In this document: in pieces, positions 22,560 to 36,800 of the stretch
Layout: the number at the start of each line of letters is the position of its first letter
How positions within the stretch are numbered: the stretch's first letter is position 1
Source of the DNA: Bimuria novae-zelandiae CBS 107.79
Taxonomy: Eukaryota; Ascomycota; Dothideomycetes; Pleosporales; Didymosphaeriaceae
Length of the DNA: 64,000 bases
Assembly: GCA_010015655.1 (NCBI GenBank)
Contig: ML976659.1
Span: 1,272,659 to 1,336,658, forward strand
Direction: 5' to 3'
Made by a program: the position numbers and the translations under genes
Notes under the pieces: generated by a model
Seen by the model: only the letters and a program-made list of their open reading frames with translations
Told to the model about the DNA's origin: nothing
Database searches by the model: none

Positions 22560-23990
22560 AGAAGATAATTATCCTTAATAAGCTAAGTAATTAGTTAAAA
22601 GAGGACCGCTAAGGTATATAAGATCTAGGACTATTATAATCTAGATTTAATAGTAGATACTATTAAGAAAATCTATAATATAAAACCTACGGAGTAACTA
22701 CTACGCTTATTTAAAAAAAATAACGTACCTAATAAAGCTTTAAGTATTATTTAGGGTAATAATAATATTATGCTAGATAAACTTATAAGTTCTGAATAAG
22801 AGGACTATACTTTTTAGTACAGGTTTTATATAATAAAGCTAGTAGTTTAGTAGACGAAGAAAAACGCTTTTAATAACCTTATATAAAAATTATAAAAATA
22901 ATTACTAGTAAGTATATTATAGTTATCAAGGATGCTAAAACCCTATATAGAGAACTTATATAACTTAAAAAAACATTTTATATATTAGTAGTAAAGCGTA
23001 AATATAAGTTACTTCAGTAGTATAATAAAATTAAGAAAGTTCTATAATAATATAAAATAAATACTTAGTACAAGAGCTGTATTACTATCCTTTCTAATAT
23101 AATTAACTAAAACTACCTAAGATCTAAGGCTATTAAGTATAGTAGGACTTTCTTTAAGTAATTAGAAGAGTTAATAAGTCCTTTATTATATATAAAATTT
23201 TGGAAATTATGCAGGCTAAGATAAGTAGAATTTTATATGTAAATTTTATTAAACTAATAAAAAACTCTAAATAGTTCTAATGCACCTTAAGCCCTATAGC
23301 TTTATTATTTAGGATATACACTATTTTAGAACGCCTTAGTCTAAATGCTAATAGTAACACCTAAAAATGTATAGTTACTTTATTTATAGAGAATAGCGCC
23401 TGTTTAAGTAGTGCTCCTATATGGTACCTTCTCTCTGACCTGCTAGATAGAGGCCCGACCTAGCTATTTTAGCTAAGTTTAGCAAAGTAAGGAAACTAGG
23501 TAAAAGCAACCCTCTAGGCGTAGCTTTATTTATAACTAAAAAAAGAGCTAGTAGAAAGGTAAATAATATAAATACAAACGGCTTTTCTATAAATACTAGT
23601 TATCTTTTATTAAATACTTAAAATTTAACAAGAGTAGTTATGCACTAGTAAGATAGTTAAAATATAGCTTAGCTTATTATTTTACTTAGTATAGCTACTA
23701 TTTAATAGCCTCTACTACTATTAATTAACAAGTAGATACTAGATCCTAGCTCTAATTTATACGTTATAAACCACTAGTCAAAGACTTAGGAGAAGATCTA
23801 AGATAGATATCTAGATAATATCCTACTAGCTAGCACGAAGGCCTGCAGATACATAAGTAAGAAAATATGAAGTAACTATAATATAAGTAGCACTTATTCC
23901 TATATTTTTTACGTTAGCAGTGTTACTATTACGCTATTAATTAGTTAGTACTAAGTTTAACTCAAGACGTAACTATCTCTATCTAAGGAG
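22560..23990 (+). pseudogene. Copia 1 Gag and start of Pol, interrupted by stops
   Basis: Gag-type frame broken by many TAA/TAG codons. A zinc-knuckle-like spot lies near 23560-23610, where tac/tat triplets stand at the expected Cys positions, as G-to-A mutation of TGC/TGT would give. The frame stops at the insertion site of Copia 2 (24015) and resumes for about 115 bp at 30165-30277. Confidence 0.55.
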
Positions 23991-24015
23991 CGCTCTAATA
24001 GATATATTCTATATA

Positions 24016-24268
24016 TGTTGAATGGGCTCTTTTAGCTAGCTACTTATAGGATGAGCACTTAAGTAGCAAGAGTAAGAGTAGTGTACGGTGTGCACAGCGT
24101 ACGGATGGTAGGGGTGGGCAATAACATCTGGTTCTTGCTTGTCTTATTCGTCGTACGAACGAAAAGGAGAATATGTACATGTTCGCGCACGGCTGTTCGC
24201 GCACGTGCACGAGCATCCTTCTCGCGCGATAACTAGTATTCCGACCGTAACGCTGCTGCGTACGGACA
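24016..24268 (-). repeat. 3' LTR of Copia 2 (left end)
   Basis: 253 bp, about 94% alike by eye to the copy at 29907. In plus orientation it begins TGTTGAATGGGC and ends TACGGACA. The interior keeps several GTACGG / CGCGCAC words that are absent from the AT-rich surroundings. Confidence 0.92.
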
Positions 24269-24599
24269 CTAGCAACTTTCTGTTTTTATTTAAAAAGTTA
24301 CCTTCTATACTAGTTACCTCCTTCTCTTTTATATAGGTCCCTCTAATTACGTACTGCCTATTCCCCTATAAATAACTTGCCTTAGTAATGCTACGGTCTT
24401 CCTTTTCTTTTTACTTTTTATTCTTTAGCATCCCTCTTTATAAATTCTATTATATAATTCCCTAGCTCTTTTCTCTTTCGTACAGTGGTTAAATAGGATA
24501 ATCTTAAAATAAATAACTTAAATAAATATATATACAAAGGAAATAGTCTTATATAAAGACTTAGTTAGTACCCTTTCGTGCGGGCTCTAGATAGTCTAC

Positions 24600-27500
24600 T
24601 AATACTTCTATAGTAATTACTCGATAATTAGTTAAAACTAAAGATTTAAGGGCCTAGTTTAAAGTCTTCTTTATAGAGGTGTTAGTAGGATTATTTTTAC
24701 TATTAATTTACTAAATCTTTATGATCTTCTTATTCTTGTATAATTCCCTAAGTAATATAATATAAATTATAAGCCTCTTCTTATTTATAGTCCCTAGCTT
24801 AACTAGGTAATTATATAGTAACTTTAAATCCGTGTAAATAATTATAAAGATTATAGGCAGGTTAAAAGTGCGTATAATTTATTAAAAAGTTATACTAAGA
24901 GTAATAGTATTATTAAAACCTCTAACTATGCTATATAGTTCACTTATAAGGATACTTTTTATTATCCTTTTATATCTAATAGAGTTCTAGTGCACGATGT
25001 TCCTAAGGATTTTAATATTATATTTAACCTCCGTACGGTGCTTAGTGCCTAGCATAATAAGGAAAATAAGCTATAAGCTTAAGTCCTTATTATTAGTAAA
25101 TAAGCTATTTATAAAGATAAATAGCTTCGCACGATTAAGCTATAATAGTATATAAGTAAGACCACGCTCGCTATTATTAATTTACTACTAAATTTATATA
25201 TTAAGTGCCTTAATATCGTCGTGCGAAAGATCTATAGTTTATATAATAATAAATAGATTAAATATTACCTCTAGTTAATATATAAATATAATATATGCAC
25301 TTCTTGCACGCTACTTAATATATTATTATATAGCGTCCTTATCTTTTAGATTAATTATGCAAAGGTAGCTTACTTATTTTTTTTTTAAATAAGAATTATT
25401 TTATCGTGCGTAAGTTTAATTCTGCTACTATTAAACTTAATAAACTACTTCTTTACTAAAATAGTCTTATCTTTTATATAAAGCTTTACGTTCTTTAGTT
25501 TCTCCTCTTCTCTTTATACGAAATCCTTCGTCACGATGCTTAAGGTATTATCTATCTATAAGCTAGTAATTCTAAAGATATGTTCCCTTTTATTTATAAT
25601 TAATAAGTATAGGTTATATGATAAGATATACATTTAAATCTTATCCTTATAGTAGTTATAGTATATTTTAAACTAGTACAGGCTAGATTCTGCTACACTA
25701 TAGAATGGTCGTACGATGCGAAAGATTGTGTTTAGTAGGAAGTTCTAGCGTATTTCTTTTAGTAGTTTAGCATAGAGCGTGCGAAGCAGTTTATTAGTAG
25801 ACTAAATATATGCTTAAGTAATATTGCGTAATTTAAAATACATCCTATATAATACTTTAAAGCTTACTTTAATAACAAGAATTAATCGCTAGCTTATCCT
25901 TTAGATTATAGGTAATTATATAAATATCCTGCCTTTTTCTACATCTAAATAGCTAGCGAAAACTAGGCGGGACTTTTTATATAATTAAGTAGTTTTACCC
26001 TTAACTTCTTATATAAGGCGAAGGTTAAAGATCTATCCTAAGTACTTAAATAGGTTATAGAATAGAATTTTAAATATACCGTTTATAATAAGGGTATCTA
26101 TTTCTATATAATTAAATTCCTTAAACGGTTCTCTTAAAATAGTAATAATACTATCCGCACGTAGCTTTAGAGCTAGTATAAAGTTATCCCTCTCCTTCTA
26201 AGTAACGAATACTTATTAAATATCCCTATTAATAAGCTAGCGCTACTAATTACTTCTTTATATAGTTTAATTATCCTCTTATATAGGGATATCGCTATCT
26301 TAAATATTACTACTTAAGAGAATATTATTTTATACTAGTATTATAGTATTTTATATAATATTTTACTTTAGCCCTCCTCTTTTCCTAGTAGGTAACTATT
26401 CTTTTTATACTAGTTTTAGTTTATCTAGATCTATAGGCTCTTAAGGCTATTTAGTAATTTCTTCTTTTTTTATATAGTAATATAGTTTAGCTTGCGTATA
26501 ACGGAGTTTAATAGGACTATTTTTTATTTTAATAATAATATCTTTATCCTTAATACCTTTAATTTTATACAGGCTAATCCATTCCTTCTTCTCTCTCTAT
26601 ATTATTACTTTAGAGCCAAGTAGAAGACTTAAGACGTTGTACGACCTTAGGCCATTCTGTGTATTAATTACACGGTTAATATTTACCTTAGCTCGTTTGT
26701 TCTATAGTATTTTCATCGCCTTTCGTACGGCCTAGGCTTGTACGGTAATGTCGGGCGATAGTGGTAAATCTTAATTAATCCTTAGGTACGCACTAAAGAC
26801 TAGCAAAGTTAGTATAAGACTATTTAGGCTAGCTATATTATTAAGGGCTTTAATAGCTATCTAAAGCATAGCTTTATTATTTATATAGTCTTTAAGTTTA
26901 GCCTAAAGGATATTAAATATATAATAAAGAGAAGTATACGCGCGTTTAATCTTCCTTACTACTTAGTATATCTTAACTAGTATTTACTTATATATAGCTC
27001 CTATAATCTTTGCATGGTTTTAGAAATCTTTAAAAGTAAAGTTTATACTAAGGTTATATGTAATATAGTCTAGTAGTTCTTAGTATATATTTATCTAGCA
27101 CTTACTAAAGGCCTCCTATGTAATACGTGCAAACATGGATTTTAAGAAAGTAATTACTTAAAAGAAAGTTACTACGTTAATAAAATATAGTACGTCCTTG
27201 TTACTAATTCGTATAATATTAATAATAACTTTATAGTTAAAGTATAAGTTGTTTTTAATAAAAAACTTTAACTAGCGTAGTGCTTAGTTATATAATTATC
27301 ATATATAGTAGAATTCCTTAATTTTTTTTAGTATAGAGGTATTAATATCGTGCCTAGCTCTTATAAGCATCTTATAAAGCTGTTTTATATAACGGTGTCT
27401 AAATCTTTAATAGAGGTAGCAAAGTTTAGTTTTAGTAAAAAATAATATAGCTTCCTTCTTACTAATATTAAAGAACGAGTGTCCCTATTTATATATAATA

Positions 27501-29850
27501 AAGACTGTTATGCTATCCTTACGTATAATAACGTTTAGGATATTATTAAAGTACGCACTAAGTTAATCTACGTTTATAAAATAAAAAAGGAAAGGCGTTA
27601 GCGTATTAAAAATATAGTACGTAATAGATCTAAGGGGATTATTAATTTATATAGTACTAATTAATCTTTTTATGCCTTAGCTACTATAACTAATATTAGC
27701 TTAGCTTAGTATTCAGTTAATCTTTATATAAAGGTTCTTTTATATGTACGCCTCTAGTTATACTCTTCTAACTATTAAAACCTTAGTTATACTTATGTCC
27801 TAGAGTTCTCCTTAGTAGGCTATATAGTATTAGTCTTTAAGAATAAACTATTTAGTATGCCCCTTAGCTTTAATACTATATATATCCTCCCTTATTGTAC
27901 GGTAGAGGTATATAGTAGTAATAAGGTAGTAGATAGCTTCTTTCTCTTCTTCCTCATTTATATGTAGTTTATCTTCGTACAGGTTATCTTCTTTATGCTC
28001 TAACCCCCTCTCGAACTCTTAGATATACGTAGTAACCCCTTTATATAAGGGGATTTTATTATAAAGTCTTTTATACGTAGTAATATATTATTAAGTCGCA
28101 CGCGTAAGGTTAGTTTAAAAGTAGTTAAATAACTAGTATTCTTTCTTATAATATATAAAGTATTTCTTAACTACTATACAGGGTCTTAATATTAATTATA
28201 GGGATAACCTAGGTCTATATAATCCTTAGAAAACTCTTCCGCGCGGAGTAAATTCTAGCTAGGTATATCCTTATATATAGGACGCTAATCTATATCTATA
28301 ATTTATATAGTATAAATTAACTATATTAAGTAGGTATATATTAGCCTATTTATTAATTATAACTTAGAGTAATATATAAAAGTTACTAAACAGAGCTTTG
28401 CACGAAGGTTTAATTCAAAATATAGCTTATTTAAGTTCTAATTACACTTTACAGGCTTATATAATAGTAGTATATAGTAGTACTTTGCCTTAAAATTCTA
28501 GGACTAGAGCTCTCTATATAAGAGTAAGCTTATTAATTATAGCTTTAAGAACTTTATATAGGGTATTTTTTAAATTCTCTTATTTATACTATATGAAGTT
28601 TATTATCGTCTAATCTATTTAGTACTAGCTCTAATTAACGCTAGTATTAGAATAATTACTTAGCTTTCTATATAATAACTTTTATATATAGCTAGGGCCT
28701 ATTTTACTTAGGTAGTACGCACATGCACGGTTTAATAAGATATTTAAAAAGACATCTACGTACTAAGTATCCTAAATATCTAAGTGCTAGTATAGATTAA
28801 TAAATATTCTTACCTTATTTACTAGTATATTATATAGCTAGCCTAAGTAGTTATTCTCCTTTTTTTATACCTTCTAAAATTATATTATTTTATTTACTAG
28901 GAGCTGTTTATTAGCGCTATCCCTTAGTAGCAGGAGGTTATATAGGTTATAGGGCGATGGAAGTTGCGCAGGTGGGTACTGTCCTATAAGTAGTTCTAAT
29001 AGGTATGGCTCGACTAGTAGTGTACTATACGGGTATGGTGCGGCGATAGGCGTGCGAACTAGCATTTATCGTTCGTATAAGGGGTATCGCAGCTTTAATT
29101 ACGGTGCGATTGTAGGTGCTTGCTATAGTCGCTAAAGAGGTTATTCTAGTAGCGGCGTGTTATTTATACGTTCGTATAGAACCCTATATAGTAATAGAGG
29201 TTATGTATAAGTAACTATCTCCGCCTTCCCCTAAGCCATGTCGTATAGCTTCTAAGCTTAGGTACCTTTACTATTTAATTATAGTGTAATTCCCTTATCC
29301 TCTAGCACTTATATAAGCTCTCTTTTAAATACGCGTCTAAGTGTAAAGAAGTCTTATAATATTTATTTATTAAAATCTTTAATATATAAGTTAAAAAGGG
29401 TAGTACCCTTTTAAGTTATTATATAAAAATTAGTAATTATATAGCCTATATATAATTACAGTTACAGTCTTATTAAAGCCTCTAATATATTAATTTTATT
29501 ATTCTAGTACTCTAGGCTAGTCTCCTTTTATAGTATTACCTTTAATATCCGTCTGTCCTTTATAAGTTATTTATATAATAAGAACTATTTCTAGTGCTTT
29601 TTATTATTACGTAGAGCTATTAATTACTAGTAAGATCTTATTATAAAAGTATAATTAATTACTTTATAGTAGATTACGCGGGTACTACTATAATCTAGCT
29701 ACTAAATTAAATAGCTTTATTATTAGTATATGTCTTGCACTATCTCCTTTTTACTTTATATAATAATAGGGCTTGCTATATATTATAAAGAATTAATCTA
29801 CTATTCCTAAGGATAAGTAATAAAATAAAGTACCTTATAGGGCGTAGGTA
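24600..29850 (-). pseudogene. Copia 2 Gag-Pol, inactivated
   Basis: Coding remnants on the minus strand between the LTRs. Only the reverse transcriptase and RNase H parts (about 26150-24960) can be followed with confidence; Gag, protease and integrase are too AT-converted to delimit. Stop codons stand at many Gln and Trp positions. Confidence 0.7.
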
Positions 29851-29906
29851 CTTTTTTATTACTTTTACTAATTTATAGTTAATCTTGCTAGTTAATTACT
29901 AATTAG

Positions 29907-30159
29907 TGTTAAATAGGCTCTTTTAGCTAGCTGCTTATAGGATAAGTACTTAAGTAGTAAAAGTAAAAGTAGTGTACGGTGTGCACAGCGTACGGATGGT
30001 AGGGGTAGGTAATAATGTCTAGTTCTTGCTTGTCTTATTCGTCGTACAGACGAAAAGGAGAATATGTACATGTTCGCGCACGGCTGTTCGCACACGTGCA
30101 CGCGCATCCTTCTCGCGCGATAACTAGTATTCCGACCGTAACGCTGCTGCGTACGGACA
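29907..30159 (-). repeat. 5' LTR of Copia 2 (right end)
   Basis: 253 bp, collinear with 24016-24268. Differences are almost all transitions (for example gagcacttaag versus aagtacttaag). It is followed directly by the atata target duplication. Confidence 0.92.
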
Positions 30160-30277
30160 ATATACTTAATAAGTAGGACAGCTATTAGATTATAAACTCT
30201 AATAAGGATACACGTCTAAACGTATTAGAGTTATATATATTTATAATTTAATTAAAATTAGTTCAGCTAAGCCGTTT

Positions 30278-30726
30278 TGTTACGGTCCAGAAGTCGACGG
30301 TGGGACGGAGAGCCTTATGACGGCATCCGGGCCCCACCTTAGGCTTACGTAACGTCCCAGGCTGTCCCAGACGCCAAGACCATGGGACACCGTAGGACCA
30401 CATAACCCCTGCTCACGTGACGTCCTAGGAAATCCTATAGGATCCCACGATGCTAGGACATGGGACATCGTGGGATTCTATCGGACTAGGAGGATATATA
30501 TATAGGATAGTTTCCTTTATTATGCTCCTTATAGTTAACTTATATATCTTTTATGCAAGTACGTTCTCTTATATAGACTAATAGTTATCTTACTTTATTA
30601 TAAGATTAAATTATTTAGCCTCGCGCTAAGTGTCGAATTAACTTATACTACTAAATAATTTATAAAGTACTACGATACCTTACTACCCTAATTTAAATTA
30701 AAATAAGGTATAAAAGCCTTATAACA
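30278..30726 (+). repeat. 5' LTR of gypsy element
   Basis: 449 bp, TGTTAC...TAACA. The first about 230 bp remain GC-rich and carry several short palindromic words around CATGGGAC, while the rest is AT-rich. It differs from the 3' LTR at some 40 positions by eye, nearly all C/T or G/A. Confidence 0.95.
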
Positions 30727-30779
30727 CTTTAACTATTTTATAGTATAATAGTAAGACCTAGCTCGACCACCGCGGCTCT

Positions 30780-33700
30780 AGCACTTAAGGAAAAGACCTT
30801 AAGGGAGATAGTTATTAAATAAGTAGCTTAAATAGCCTAGCTATGGGAAATTATTAACTAGATAAATAAAAAGATAAGTAAATAGAAAGATATAAAATAT
30901 TAACTAAAGGTCTTAAAGCCTAAACCTTACTTTAGGAAGGGCCACCGAGGAACGTTCCTAATATAAATAGAACTATTTATCTATTATAACCTAGGAAGGT
31001 TTAATATAGAATAAGATAAGATCCTAGTTACCTGCATAAATATACAAGATAAGGCAGTTGTATAGGCTAGACTAATAATTAATAACTTTCTTAAGAATAG
31101 TAAGGTAGAAAATTATAATTTAGACGCTACTAAAGACACCTTTAAAGACTAGGAGTCCTTTTATAAGGCTATAAAAAGAATATTTAGCACTATTAATAAA
31201 GAATATTAAGCTAAAATATGCCTTTAACACCTATATTAGGAAATATTAGCGGTACTTTATACACTAAAGTTTAAATAGATCGTGGCAGAACTTAATAGAT
31301 AAAGAGAAGCTGTACTTATAATTACCTACTATAATAGACTAAAGGAATTAGTTAAAGATAAACTAGTCTACTAAGGAAAAGCAGACGATCTAAAAGAGCT
31401 TATTAATAACGCTATTAAAGTAGATAATTGCCTATACGAGCGAAAGCTAGAGAAATAGCATGGTACCTAATTGCTCTCTAGGAAGGAGAATAATGCTAAA
31501 CCCGTTAGAAGAGATTAGGACAGAGATATTATTATAACTAACGAAGCCTAGTAGTATAAGAAGAAAAATAGCAAAGGAAAGCAATCGTACAAACCTAAAA
31601 AGAACTACTAGGGCAGAAGTGGAATCTCGCAAGAAGAGCGAGAACGGAGGTTTAAGGACAAGGCCTGCCTCTAATATAGCAAGCAAGGCCACTTCGCCAA
31701 GGACTGCGAAGGACAGGAGACCAAGGTTAATACGACCAACCTCCTACGAGTGGCCATGGCCACCCTCGTGCCAACAGAGGCAGAGGAGATAGACCTCACA
31801 CAAGAGATCCCCGAACCAATAGAAGAATGGGGAGAGGGACGAAAAACCCTCCACGAATACCAGATCTTTTAACGACTGGCAGATGACACCTGCTGGATGT
31901 GCAGTAGCACGCTACATCACTCGTCTTAGTGCGAGGCAAAGGTGATTGTCCAAGGACCACATGCGTGGGACGCTTATTGGCTTACCAAAAAGCTACAACG
32001 ACCCCCGAAGCAGTACCTACGCCAGGTCACGATACAAGAATAATACGCACATGCCAAGTGGTGGTAATGCACACGAAAAGGATGCCAATAACACTCTAAG
32101 GCTAGAGTTAAAGCCTCTTACTTTTTAGGAGGCTTAAAATACTATAGACTTAGAAAAGACTAGTGTAGCGTACCTAATAACTACTATAAATACTTTTTAC
32201 CTTATTAGGCTAAGCACTATAAGTAGAATAGCTAGTATTAATATTTTAATATTACCTATAAATTATATAAATAATAAAAGTTTAAGATAGGCTAGTTCCC
32301 TTAAGGCCTAGATCTCTAGAATACTAGCATAATAATAGAAAGCACGTAGCTAGGAAAAGATATAAACTACTTAATAATTAAATAAGACTAATATAATTTA
32401 TAGTGCTTTATATACTTAAGCTAGCAGGAAAAAGTAGCTTTCTTTAATAATTACTTAGGGTATAGTATATTAGCCTAGAATAAATGCCTTACTCTAAATT
32501 GCCTATAATATGGGAATTAGGGAGTATATAAGTCTAACAAGATTAGAGAGACCTATACACTGTATTAGCAACGATATAAGTAGTATAGGGTTAAAGAAAT
32601 CTTAAAGTTAGCCTAACTTAAGGGTTAGATATAGGAGGTAGAAGCTTTATAAGAGGGCCAAAACAAGTCTAAAGACTCTAAGGACTTAAAAAACTAAATC
32701 GTTACTAGGTAACAAGCCACACTAGTAATAGTGTAATTATTATAGTTTATTAAGTAAATACTTGCTAAGTTAAGAAACGCTTAATTAAAAATATTATAGT
32801 ACACGGGTATTATATTATAGTACTTATTAACCTAGGGGCAGACGCGTGTCTAATAGCCCTATAAGTAGTTAAAAAATATAATATACTATATTATAATAAA
32901 AGGACACTGCTATAGATAGGACTCGCGAACAGGACCTAATTGTAAGGATATAGTAATAGTTAGCTACGCCTTAAGACGGCGCTAGTACTAGTTAATATAA
33001 AAGGCCTAGAAAGCTAACATGTTTTTATTATTATAGAGATAGGAGACATTAAAGCTATCATAGGGTATAAATAGCTAGAACAACATAATCTACAAATAGA
33101 CTAGATTAAACGTACGATTCTTCTCCGAAATCTACTAGTAATAGCTTAGGCGAGCCCTAGCGAAAGGGAAACTTTTTAGAAACCTTAGGCAAGAAAGAGG
33201 AACTAACTATTTAAAATATAAAAAGTATTAGCATGTAAGATAGACAGGATCTTAAAATAACACCTAGGACGGGTGCACTATATATAGGTTTAGAAGGCTA
33301 AAATAGTTCCTAATAACCTAGGTTTGCTAGAAGAATATAAGGAATTCGCAGACCTATTTAAGGAACACGACAAGACTATCTTAACTAAATATAAGAAGTA
33401 GGATTACGAGATACTACTAGTAAAAGGAGCTAAGCTATAGCTAGAGCGCCTAAGGCCTCTTACCTATAAATAAGAAAAAGAATTAAAAGAGCTAATATAA
33501 AAGAATCTACGCTTAGGGAAGTAAAGATCTAGTTAAAGCCCTATAGCCTTCCCTATACTCTTTATTCGCAAAAAGGATGGCAGGCTATAACTTTATATAA
33601 ATTATAAATAGCTAAATGCTATTATAGTTAAAAACTACTACTTATTACCCCTAATAATAGAGCTTATAGATTAACTCCGAGGAGCTAAGTAGTTTACGAA

Positions 33701-36240
33701 ATTTAATATCTAAGATAGATTCTATAGGATTTAAATTATAAAAAGCTATAAGTAGAAAACGTCTTTCCGCACGTAATATAGGCTTTTTAAATATATAGTT
33801 ATACTAATAGGGCTAACTAATGCACTAGTAACCTTTTAAGAACTTATAAATTAAGTATTATATAAATACTTAGACGTATTCTGCACGGTATACCTCGACG
33901 ACATATTAATATACTTAAGCGGAACCCTAGAAAAACATAAGGAATATATTTATAAGGTGTTATAAAAGTTATAAGAGCATAGATTGCTCCTATATCTTAA
34001 GAAATATAAATTCCACGTTACGGAAACGGAATACCTGGGATTTGTGATATTCTAGGAAGGTGTTAAAATAGACTTAAAGAAAATTATAATAATAAAAAAA
34101 TAGCTACTACCTAAATTAGTAAAGGATATCTAATTCTTTTTAGGCTTTATTAACTTTTATCGCAAATTTATTAGAAACTACTTAAAGGTTACCGCTCTAC
34201 TAACGGAACTTACGAAAATAGGAAAATGGCGACCTTTACAGAAAGTAAAGAAGTAAGCTTTTAAATAGCTAAAGCGCCTATTCCTAACAGCACCCCTACT
34301 ATAGATATACGACCTAGAATAATAATATTATATCTATATAGACGCATTGGATTATGCGCTAGGGGCTGCACTACTATAAAAATACGATAATAGGAAGTAG
34401 AGACTAGTCTTTTATTACGTAAGGAAACTCTTAAGAGTAAAGCTTAACTATAAAATCTATAATAAAGAACTACTAGCTATTATTAACTATTTTAAGTAAT
34501 AGGAAGCACAGCTTAAGGGAGCTAAATACTAAATAGAGGAATTTTTTTATTATCTTAATCTTACGCGCTTCACAACAACTAAAAGGCTTAATTAATAATA
34601 AGCTAGATAGTTAGAATAAATAGTAGAATTTAACTTCTATATTACGCATTTGCTAGGAAACGTAAACGCTATAGTAGACGCACTTAGTAAATAATTAAAT
34701 CTTATAGAAAAAGATAATAGTAGTAACTATGTTGTAATTCTAACCTACGCGAAGGACGGAACCCTTCGCTATAATAAAATATAGCTTGCGCCAGCACTAG
34801 AGGTGCGACGCGTAGACTTTACCTATTATAGGCTAGTTATAGATAGGATACAGGACTATAGTAAACTTACGGACAAGGACTACCAAGCGTATAACCTTTA
34901 CTAAGCTATAAAATTAATAGCACAAGACTACTAAAACTATATCTAAATTAGTAAGCAAATAGCTCCGTTACTAATTAAAAAGCTATATAAAGATAAGCAC
35001 TAGAGACACCTAGGAATTACTAAAACGACGCGTTAAATCGCGAATAAATACGCCATTCCTAGGCTATACTAGGCAGTATAAAAGGTTTTAGGCAACTATT
35101 TAGCCTATTATAAAAATAAGCCTAAGAGATATAAGCCCTATAGCCTCTTATAGCTACTAAAGCCACCCCTAAGACTATAGTCTAGTGTAACTATAGATTT
35201 TATCGTAAAGCTACTAGTATTACTAGCAATAGGAAATAAGGATCCCTATAACTTAATTTTAGTTATAATCTATTAACTTACTAAGAAGGTAAGGTTTATA
35301 TTAATTAGAGAAGCTATATTAGCAGAAGAATTAGCCTATATAGTAAAATAAAAACCAATATTACAGGTTAGACAACCTAACAAATTTATTATAAATAGGG
35401 CTAAGATATTTATATTATTATATTAGACTATATTTATAGCTAAATTAGGAATTAAGCATAAGCTTACGATAAGCTTCTACCCTAAAATAGATAGCTAAAT
35501 AGAGCGCATAAACTAAACGCTAGAATAATATCTCTAGATATATATAAATAAACTTTAAGATAATTAGGTAGAGCTATTACTAACAGCTTAACTGGCATAT
35601 AATAGTGCCAGATCGGCGACTATCGGGTACTTGCTATACTATGCCAACCATGGATGTGAGCTAACGACTTACTAGGATCTATTAGATATCTAGAGCATTA
35701 TAAAAGATGTAGCTAATAAAGCTAAACTTATATAGGATCTATATAAAATACTACACGATAATATCGCGCGGCGTAATAAATAAATAGCGCGATAAGTAAA
35801 TAAGAAAAGGATTATAGGACTAACCTTTAAGAAGGGGGATAGAGTTCTCCTCTTGCAAAAAAACCTTAAAACTATAAGACTAGGTAAAAAACTAGATAAT
35901 CTTTAAAAGGGACTATTTAAGGTTTAAGAGGTTAAAGGACTAGTAAATTTTAAACTATAGTTACCTATAAATATACGTATACACCTAGTTTTCTATAAGT
36001 TATTATTAGAACTAGCACCACCAAACGCCAAACTAAAGATATAACTTAAACTTAAAGATAAAGAGTATAAGGTTAAGGTAATTAAAGATCTATAGAAAAT
36101 TAGGCGTTAGCATAAGTACTTAGTAAAATAAGAAGGATAGCTAAAGAGCTATAATATATAAAAACTAATAAGGAACCTTACTAACTATAAAGAGGCCTTA
36201 GAGAAGTTCTACTAGGAGCATTTAGGGAAGCTAAGGCTAA
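30780..36240 (+). pseudogene. Gypsy Gag-Pol polyprotein, inactivated
   Basis: Landmarks on the plus strand: a Gag capsid-like part (about 30930-31250); a CCHC zinc knuckle at 31666-31707 (Y-S-K-Q-G-H-F-A-K-D-C with the second Cys mutated to Tyr); protease near 32820-32860 (NLGADACLIA in place of DSGAD); reverse transcriptase about 33530-33960 with FIRKKDGRL, GLTNA-ATFQELIN and YLDDILIYL at about 33890; RNase H around 34310-34520; an integrase zinc site near 35000 and core near 35190; a chromodomain at about 36060-36180 (YLVK-EGW-KSYN, then EPIRNL). The catalytic YLDD survives but stops interrupt all domains. Chromodomains steer chromovirus integration toward histone-marked chromatin. Confidence 0.9.
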
Positions 36241-36760
36241 AGGTTTAAGATTATTAGAATTAAAAGGCAGAGGATAGATAGACTAGTCTAAAGTAAAGGA
36301 ACTAGGTATAAGACCTTCTTTTAGTTAAGTAATATCTTAGCCTAATAATTCTATCCCCTTAAGACGTTTAATCTCCTTAATAAATTTTATTAAATTAGTA
36401 AGGAGCTTTCCTTTATGCTCTTTAAGTAAACGCTTTTACTTTAGTAACTTTTTCCTTTTACTATAAGTAGCTTAAAGGGCTGCTATAGCTACCTCTTTTT
36501 TAACTATTACTACCTTTTCTAGGCGCTTAAGCCTATCTATCTTAGAATTAATTAAAGAAAAATTTAGAACTATAGGTTCTACTAGCTTACACTTTATAAT
36601 ACTATTTTTATAATAATTACTATATTGCGTCTTAAGAGATAATAGCTTATAGGTTAAACCCTTCTTTACGTAGTATTTGCAGGATACTATAGTAATCTAA
36701 CTAATTAAATTTATTTAGTCTCTAATAGAATAATAATAGAGAATACTTTAAGAGAATATT
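36200..36760 (-). pseudogene. Antisense coiled-coil ORF at the 3' end of the gypsy element
   Basis: Reading the minus strand from about 36700 to about 36200 gives a long frame with only a handful of stops, each explainable as a mutated Gln or Trp codon. The translation is rich in Lys, Glu and Leu with heptad-like spacing (SKIDRLKRLEKVVIVKKEVA, LLKEHKGKLLTNLIKFIKEI). It lies between the chromodomain and the polypurine tract and overlaps the Pol end by little or nothing. Sense-strand frames here are much more broken. Additional antisense ORFs at this position are known in some plant and fungal gypsy elements; the function of this one is unknown. Confidence 0.55.
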
Positions 36761-36800
36761 AGCTACTGCATAAGGACATGCAGAGGAAGGAGGAGGATAG

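Larger units (their letters stand above)
24016..30159 (-). mobile_element. Copia LTR retrotransposon 2, nested in Copia 1, RIP-mutated
   Basis: 6144 bp between 253-bp LTRs (24016-24268 and 29907-30159), flanked by the 5-bp duplication atata (24011-24015 and 30160-30164). Coding direction is minus. Reading that strand, reverse-transcriptase motifs lie at about 26150-25640 (KKSRLVFASYLDVEKG, LRNIT-AYI-STNKLLRTL, IFRIVRPF) and RNase H at about 25100-24960 (FTNNKDLS, then NIVH-NS). Gag would lie toward 29800. Interior frames are saturated with TAA/TAG, while the LTRs keep high GC. Confidence 0.93.

Noticed and set aside
29892..30107. 71-codon ORF in the right LTR of Copia 2, with a second one in the left LTR
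   Set aside because: Both lie wholly within LTR sequence; they are chance frames in GC-rich LTRs.
30280..30468. 62-codon ORF, also present at 36803-36991
   Set aside because: Two similar ORFs occur because the two gypsy LTRs are repeats; this is U3 sequence, not a gene.
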